Assembly (NCBI GenBank): GCA_030770545.1
Contig: CM061097.1
Coordinates: forward strand, 19,052,501 to 19,116,500
Direction of reading: 5' to 3'
DNA length: 64,000 nucleotides
Source: Macropodus opercularis
Lineage: Eukaryota > Chordata > Actinopteri > Anabantiformes > Osphronemidae
Of this stretch, positions 59,702-64,000 are shown piece after piece (positions within the stretch are counted from its first letter, which is position 1; each line of letters opens with the position of its first letter). Made by a program: the position numbers and the translations under genes. A model generated the notes under the pieces. It ran no database searches. It was not told the DNA's origin and saw nothing but the letters and a program-made list of their open reading frames with translations.

Positions 59702-59776
59702 CTATGTTTGAACCTTTTTGGAAGCAGGGGGCATCTCAGTCTCAACTGCCACTGCAGGAGTCTGCTTGTGTGTTAC
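59702..59776 (-). other. Exon-like piece, block B copy 3, first version
   Basis: It reads VTHKQTPAVAVETEMPPASK then VQT and a stop, with the same acceptor as copy 2. A donor-like AAAAAG|GTTCAA is at its end. Confidence 0.3.
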
Positions 59777-60944
59777 CTGGAATTCAGGGGAAAAACAAAA
59801 ACACATTCATCACATCTACGAACATTAATAGAATTTAAAACTTATACTGGATGAAAATGATCCCTGAAAAAGCAACTACATTAAAACTGACAAGATGACG
59901 TGGCCTTTTCTAGTGATAACAGTAAGTATCACAGCAACATATCAATTGGTGCCATGGATCACATTTAAAATACAACTTTGAATGTACAAGAAATGCACAA
60001 TTATAATAAGAAGAACTTAAGGTTTGATAACGACAGGTGTTACACCAATGATGTAAAAATGAAATCCAGGGCACAAAGTAGTATCCTAAACGTATGAGCT
60101 ACAGTACACTCCCTGCAAGGGCCCCATGAGCGAAAGAGAACCAACATGTTCATCAGGTTAACCATGACTTCAACCACAAGTTAAACACAGTTCCACACAA
60201 AACCCTGACCCGAGTTTCTGCCTGTTTGACATTTTAATTTCTGAAATCTCCTTATAATCAACTCATAACTGACATAGCGTGTTTGAAAGATATAATCCTT
60301 GACATATCTGTTTTGTTTACCTTGTCTTCTGCGCTTTGTAAACTGAAGTGAGCTGCTGCCACCAGCGCCCATACGCTGACAGGACGTGAGCGATCACGTG
60401 ATGAGTCCAGCGGAGACCAATACACAAAATGTATGAATTAAAAGACGCCTCCGACGATTCACTCCTTGACAAAACACGGTGTTTGGACACACTAGACAAG
60501 AGTTAGCATATGAATACACCTGCTGTAAAGTGCAGGAAGCGATGTGATCGAATGTTCCCTGTTTTAACTCACTGTTTTATGGTTTTTGTTTCTATATGAA
60601 GCGCCGTTGATTCTCTACAAGAGAAAAACAATATGGTGAAGTTCACTTACCGGCAGAAATTTTGACAACTAAATAGATATAAGCACATCTTTAAAAGTGA
60701 AACGTATCATATATAATTTACATCGCAGTAACAGAAATATGTGGAGATATTTATATCACAGCAGACGTGACACAGTGTGTGTGTAAATATTTTGGGAGAC
60801 GCCTGCTGCCTTTAAAGCATTTCAACATCAAACAAAAGACACGGCCATTATAACTTTGGAGTCAATGGAAAATAATTGTAAGACAAAAATGCAGTTTTTC
60901 AGATTAAAATTCAGAGCTTTTTATAGAAAAATAAAATAAAACAC

Positions 60945-61015
60945 GAGTGGGGATCGAACTTGCTTGTGTTGCGAAGTTAAAGTCACGCACTAAGACCACT
61001 AAACTACATACGGGA
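60945..61015 (-). repeat. tRNA-derived sequence, copy 3
   Basis: A better preserved copy of 32290-32385. The B box AGTTCGATCC (60951-60960) and A-box-like run (60990-61006) are both present on the minus strand, with an AT-rich tail. It is not a plausible tRNA gene because the stems do not pair. Confidence 0.45.
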
Positions 61016-61400
61016 CCGGAGGTCTTGGTTTCCTACGTGTTAGACAACCATTCATTCACAGAAATCAGATACTACATAATAAAAACATTTGTATGTTTAT
61101 GATAATCAGCCCCTGCAGTAACAGGCCTCTGTGAAGTGGAGATACGTAAAAAACTTTGCGACACCTGGTGGTTAAACAGAGACCAACACCAAGATCATTT
61201 TTTTGCCCACAGCAGAAATTAAAATACTTAGGCAGAGACGCCCTGGCGACGTAGTGGAGACGCAAACATGCTGCAGTGAAAACGGATGACATTTTGAAGT
61301 GCTGCCACTATAAGTAGTGTGTTCAGCTTCCTATTATTATAACTACACAGAGTACAGAGCAACAACCATGATTTGTGACCACAGTGATGGCCCTACGTCT

Positions 61401-61481
61401 TTACCTGATTATTAACATCTTACTGGAAGCAGGGGGCATCTCACTCTCAACTGCCACTGCAGGAGTCTGCTTGTGTGTCAC
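61401..61481 (-). other. Exon-like piece, block B copy 3, second version
   Basis: It reads VTHKQTPAVAVESEMPPASS and then KMLIIR before a stop. It keeps the HK pair lost at 32767, so the loss in copy 2 is recent. Confidence 0.3.
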
Positions 61482-61915
61482 CTGGGATTCAGGGGAAAAA
61501 CAAAAACACATTAACAACAGACAGATACCACATCTTTACAGATGAATAAGCTGTAAGGAAGTAAGTAAGTAGTAAGTATCAGCAACAGTCAGTATCGATA
61601 AATGCTTAAAATGTCTTACATTATACAGTTCATTTAATACAGTAATTAAGGATTGAATTTTGAACATATAAATCGTTATTAATTATCTACCACACTTCTG
61701 TGGAAGGACACATGTACAACTGAAACACAGTCTGGTTAAACACTGCTAACAAAATGGTTCAAACCTTGTTATACAGTGGTTGTGTAAATATTGTCAGCAG
61801 TTAGCCTTAGGTTAGCTTGTTAGCGACATTGCTACTTTAACTTTACTTATCGTGTATTTAAACATCTAGCAGCGCTACTGTACACAGTAAACATTTCACT
61901 GAGGAGGCCACCTAC

Positions 61916-62012
61916 CTGCCCAGCTTTCAGCTTTTACTCCTTCTCTGTCGGTTGCTATAACTTTACATTTTTCTGAAAGAGTAGCGCGTGTGCTAGTTCC
62001 GGACGCCGCCAT
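61916..62012 (-). CDS. Minus-strand first coding exon, block B copy 3
   Basis: 97 bp with the same start and donor. Val3 is Ala here, and no other residue differs from copies 1 and 2. Confidence 0.45.
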
Positions 62013-62210
62013 ATTGGATGTTATCGATGCAACGTTTTTCCCGAGTACCTCTGCGTCATGGTCGTCATGGTTACGCGGGAGTTTGGATCTGATTGGCTCA
62101 GAATATCAACTGCTAGATCGGCGGTTGATGACGTCACGTAACTGTGGTGTCGGCTAAACAGAGGAACCTGGTACCAGTCATATCATTTCCACGAAGACAG
62201 AGAAGCAGAG
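62013..62210. promoter_or_regulatory. Bidirectional promoter candidate, copy 3
   Basis: TGACGTCA is at 62129-62136. ATTGG and the plus-strand donor after 62210 are kept. All three copies keep every motif while nearby bases differ. Confidence 0.5.
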
Positions 62211-62603
62211 GTAAGACAATTTACAGCTGAGATAAAATGTTTGTATGTTATTTGTGCTATGCTTTCTGATCAGTTAGGAAATGTCTTGAACTACTTATTG
62301 CGTGTATTGTGACGTTTTTACGTTTTCTTACTATTGTGATTTGGTTACTATTGTTTTTTTATTTCACCTGAAAAACTACTTATCATGTCAGTGTTTGCTA
62401 TCGTTTTCCATGTTTTCTTTTTGACGTGCTCTATTAAAACATTAGAGTGTTCACCTTATTGAAACGAAAACGAAAAGTCAGGGGTCACACTAGAAAACTG
62501 TCATGGAGGATCATTCCTGTATTTGTCCACGAGGGGGAAGCGTCTGCCCTGTACGCGGCCACTTGTAGCGTTTTTCCCAGCATGTCTGACTTTAGCATCG
62601 GCT

Positions 62604-62703
62604 CGACATCCGGGACAGAAGACAGACAGCGGACGCTCCATTCAGAGTGAGTCCAGTGTTCTGAAGCAACTATGTGTAGGTGAAGAATGTGTGTGTAGCT
62701 TGT
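62604..62703 (+). repeat. Fragment of module M2, copy 2
   Basis: The same half-module as at 33947-34046, with the same deletion join. Confidence 0.65.
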
Positions 62704-63387
62704 AGCATGTTTCTTTGTGGACACATTTGTAAATATGCCTATTCCTGTTCTGTTTAATCAGCAGGACTGAGAGGACCAACAGTTACATTCTTGACCTACG
62801 AGAGGCAGCGTTGACCAGCACAGTGGGAGAGACACGCTGAGTGAATCTCCACTGCACCGTCGAGTCACCACGAAGGACTTCATCACTACACATCTGTACA
62901 GTGCAACAGTGTCTCTGGTGACAAGGGGAGGGAAACCTAACGGTGCTAACGTAACTCCCCGCGACACCACGAAGACCAGTTGCTCCGGTGACGTCCCAAC
63001 AAGCTGTCTGCCACTGCACCAGCACAGAGGACAGAGGAGGGACAGCTGCTGTGAATCGGCATCAGGGTTGGATCCGGCAGAAGTAGGTACTGACACAACC
63101 ACTGAGCAGTGTGAGAAATACCCTGTGTGTTGTAGAACTCAGTTCAAATATTCCATTTATATTCCTGTTACCCCTTTAGCTGTTGCTAAGATTTTCCAAT
63201 GATCAAGACATGTATTTCTATTTTGGGTGTATTTGTCATAACAGCAGTAATAGTCTTTACAATTATTTGGAGTAAACACATCTGTGGAGATGGATGGATT
63301 CCATGTTTAAGCAGTGGAAAGGTTTCATCTCGTCAGAAGTGACATCTTGAATAGTTTCACTTGTGTGATGGGTGGTTGGATTGACCC
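62704..63387 (+). repeat. Segment F, copy 4
   Basis: This nearly matches 34047-34730 and leads into the third 51-bp array. Confidence 0.7.
63199..63342 (+). CDS. Short frame with a transmembrane segment, copy 3
   Basis: 47 codons from MIKTC to SSRQK with the hydrophobic run ILGVFVITAVIVFTIIW. It differs from 34542-34685 by Ala to Gly in that run. Confidence 0.35.
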   Translation: MIKTCISILGVFVITAVIVFTIIWSKHICGDGWIPCLSSGKVSSRQK

Positions 63388-64000
63388 TGACTTTGTAATG
63401 ACTATCACTGACTGCAATGAAGAACGTTTGCTTTTCTCTGACTTTGTACTAATTATTGCTGATTGCAATGAAGAACGCTTGCTTTTCTCTAACTTTGTAA
63501 TGACTTTCGCTGACTGCAATGAAGAACGCTTGCTTTTTTCTGACTTTGTACTAACTATCGCTGACTGCAATGAAGAACGTTTGCATTTCTCTGACTTTGT
63601 ACTAACTATCGCTGACTGCAATGAAGAACGTTTGCTTTTCTCTGACGTTGTACTAACTATCACTGACTTCAATGAAGAACGCTTGCTTTTCTCTAACTTT
63701 GTACTAACTATCGCTGATTGCAATGAAGAACGCTTGCTTTCCTCTGACTTTGTACTAACTATCGCTGACTGCAATGAAGAACGCTTTCTTTTCTCTAACT
63801 TTGTACTAACTATCGCTGATTGCAATGAAGAACGCTTGCTTTCCTCTGACTTTGTACTAACTATCTCTGACTGCAATGAAGAACGCTTTCTTTTCTCTGA
63901 CTTTGTACTAACTATCGCTGATTGCAATGAAGAACGCTTGCTTTCCTCTGACTTTGTACTAACTATCGCTGACTGCAATGAAGAACGCTTTCTTTTCTCT
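63388..64000. repeat. 51-bp tandem array, left end of a third array
   Basis: About 12 units are visible and the array continues past the window. From about 63690 two unit types alternate: one with GCTTGCTTTCCTCTGAC, one with GCTTTCTTTTCTCT. This gives a clear 102-bp higher-order repeat. The pairing differs from that in the large array. Confidence 0.9.

Larger units (their letters stand above)
56849..62600. repeat. Block B, copy 3
   Basis: It is closest to copy 2, sharing its deletions and additions. It lacks about 300 bp present in copy 2 around 31200-31560, so the exon-like CAGAAGACAAG region follows CCCTGACCCGAG directly. Apart from the listed features I see no gene in 57870-59700 or 59780-60900. 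Confidence 0.85.
49198..64000. repeat. Second copy of the 29-kb tandem duplication (runs off the window)
   Basis: This repeats 20640 onward in the same order and orientation. It includes one extra stretch of about 450 bp at 52585-53055 and small indels, which explains the period drifting between 28.5 and 29.0 kb. Confidence 0.85.

Noticed and set aside
60945..61015. tRNA gene
   Set aside because: A- and B-box-like runs exist but the acceptor and T stems do not pair, and the copy at 32290 has a broken B box.

Overview
The window looks like repeat-rich nuclear DNA of a ray-finned fish. The signs are introns with GT/AG borders, decayed endogenous retroviruses with a YVDD-type reverse transcriptase, tRNA-derived SINEs, LINE-like GC-rich tails, and duplicated pieces of a PDE9A-like phosphodiesterase gene. 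Nothing suggests bacterial or plasmid DNA. The fish lineage cannot be fixed from the sequence alone. No complete, clearly functional host gene was found.

The layout is a nested mosaic of duplications. Six building blocks recur. (1) A tandem LTR-like unit of about 1.6 kb has a primer-binding site complementary to tRNA-Leu; it lies in clusters at 1-2140, 5258-6194, 20640-22303, 43094-44880 and 48045-50846. (2) Segment F lies at 2141-2578, 34047-34730, 44881-45574 and 62704-63387; three copies carry a short reading frame with a membrane-spanning stretch. (3) A 51-bp tandem repeat begins right after F: about 8.4 kb at 34731-43093, about 1.3 units at 45575-45641, and a third array entered at 63388 that runs off the window. 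(4) A GC-rich LINE-tail-like segment G lies at 2579-5257 and 45642-48044. (5) Block C (22304-27369 and 50847-56371) holds three PDE9A-like exons and a decayed retroviral integrase. (6) Block B (14496-20623, 27852-33943, 56849-62600) holds an apparent bidirectional promoter with a full cAMP-response element, a first coding exon on the minus strand and a donor-ended exon on the plus strand.

The stretch 20640 to about 49190 is repeated from about 49198 to the window end with a period of 28.6-29.0 kb. Left of it, 8585-14495 is one long minus-strand endogenous retrovirus (gag-pro-pol in order, many breaks, a SINE inside reverse transcriptase) and 7240-8285 is a plus-strand pol fragment of another retrovirus.

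Insertions date the duplications. A solo LTR at 17312-17875 has a 5-bp target duplication and the matching empty site is intact at 31440-31444. A SINE at 3094-3381 has its empty site in the G copy near 46284. Block B copies 2 and 3 share deletions and extra sequence that copy 1 lacks, so they split last.

The most striking signal is the 51-bp array. Its unit is 17 codons and lacks stops in one frame on each strand, giving long open frames on both strands. Units of 47 bp break both at once. I read it as a young minisatellite with higher-order structure rather than a gene.
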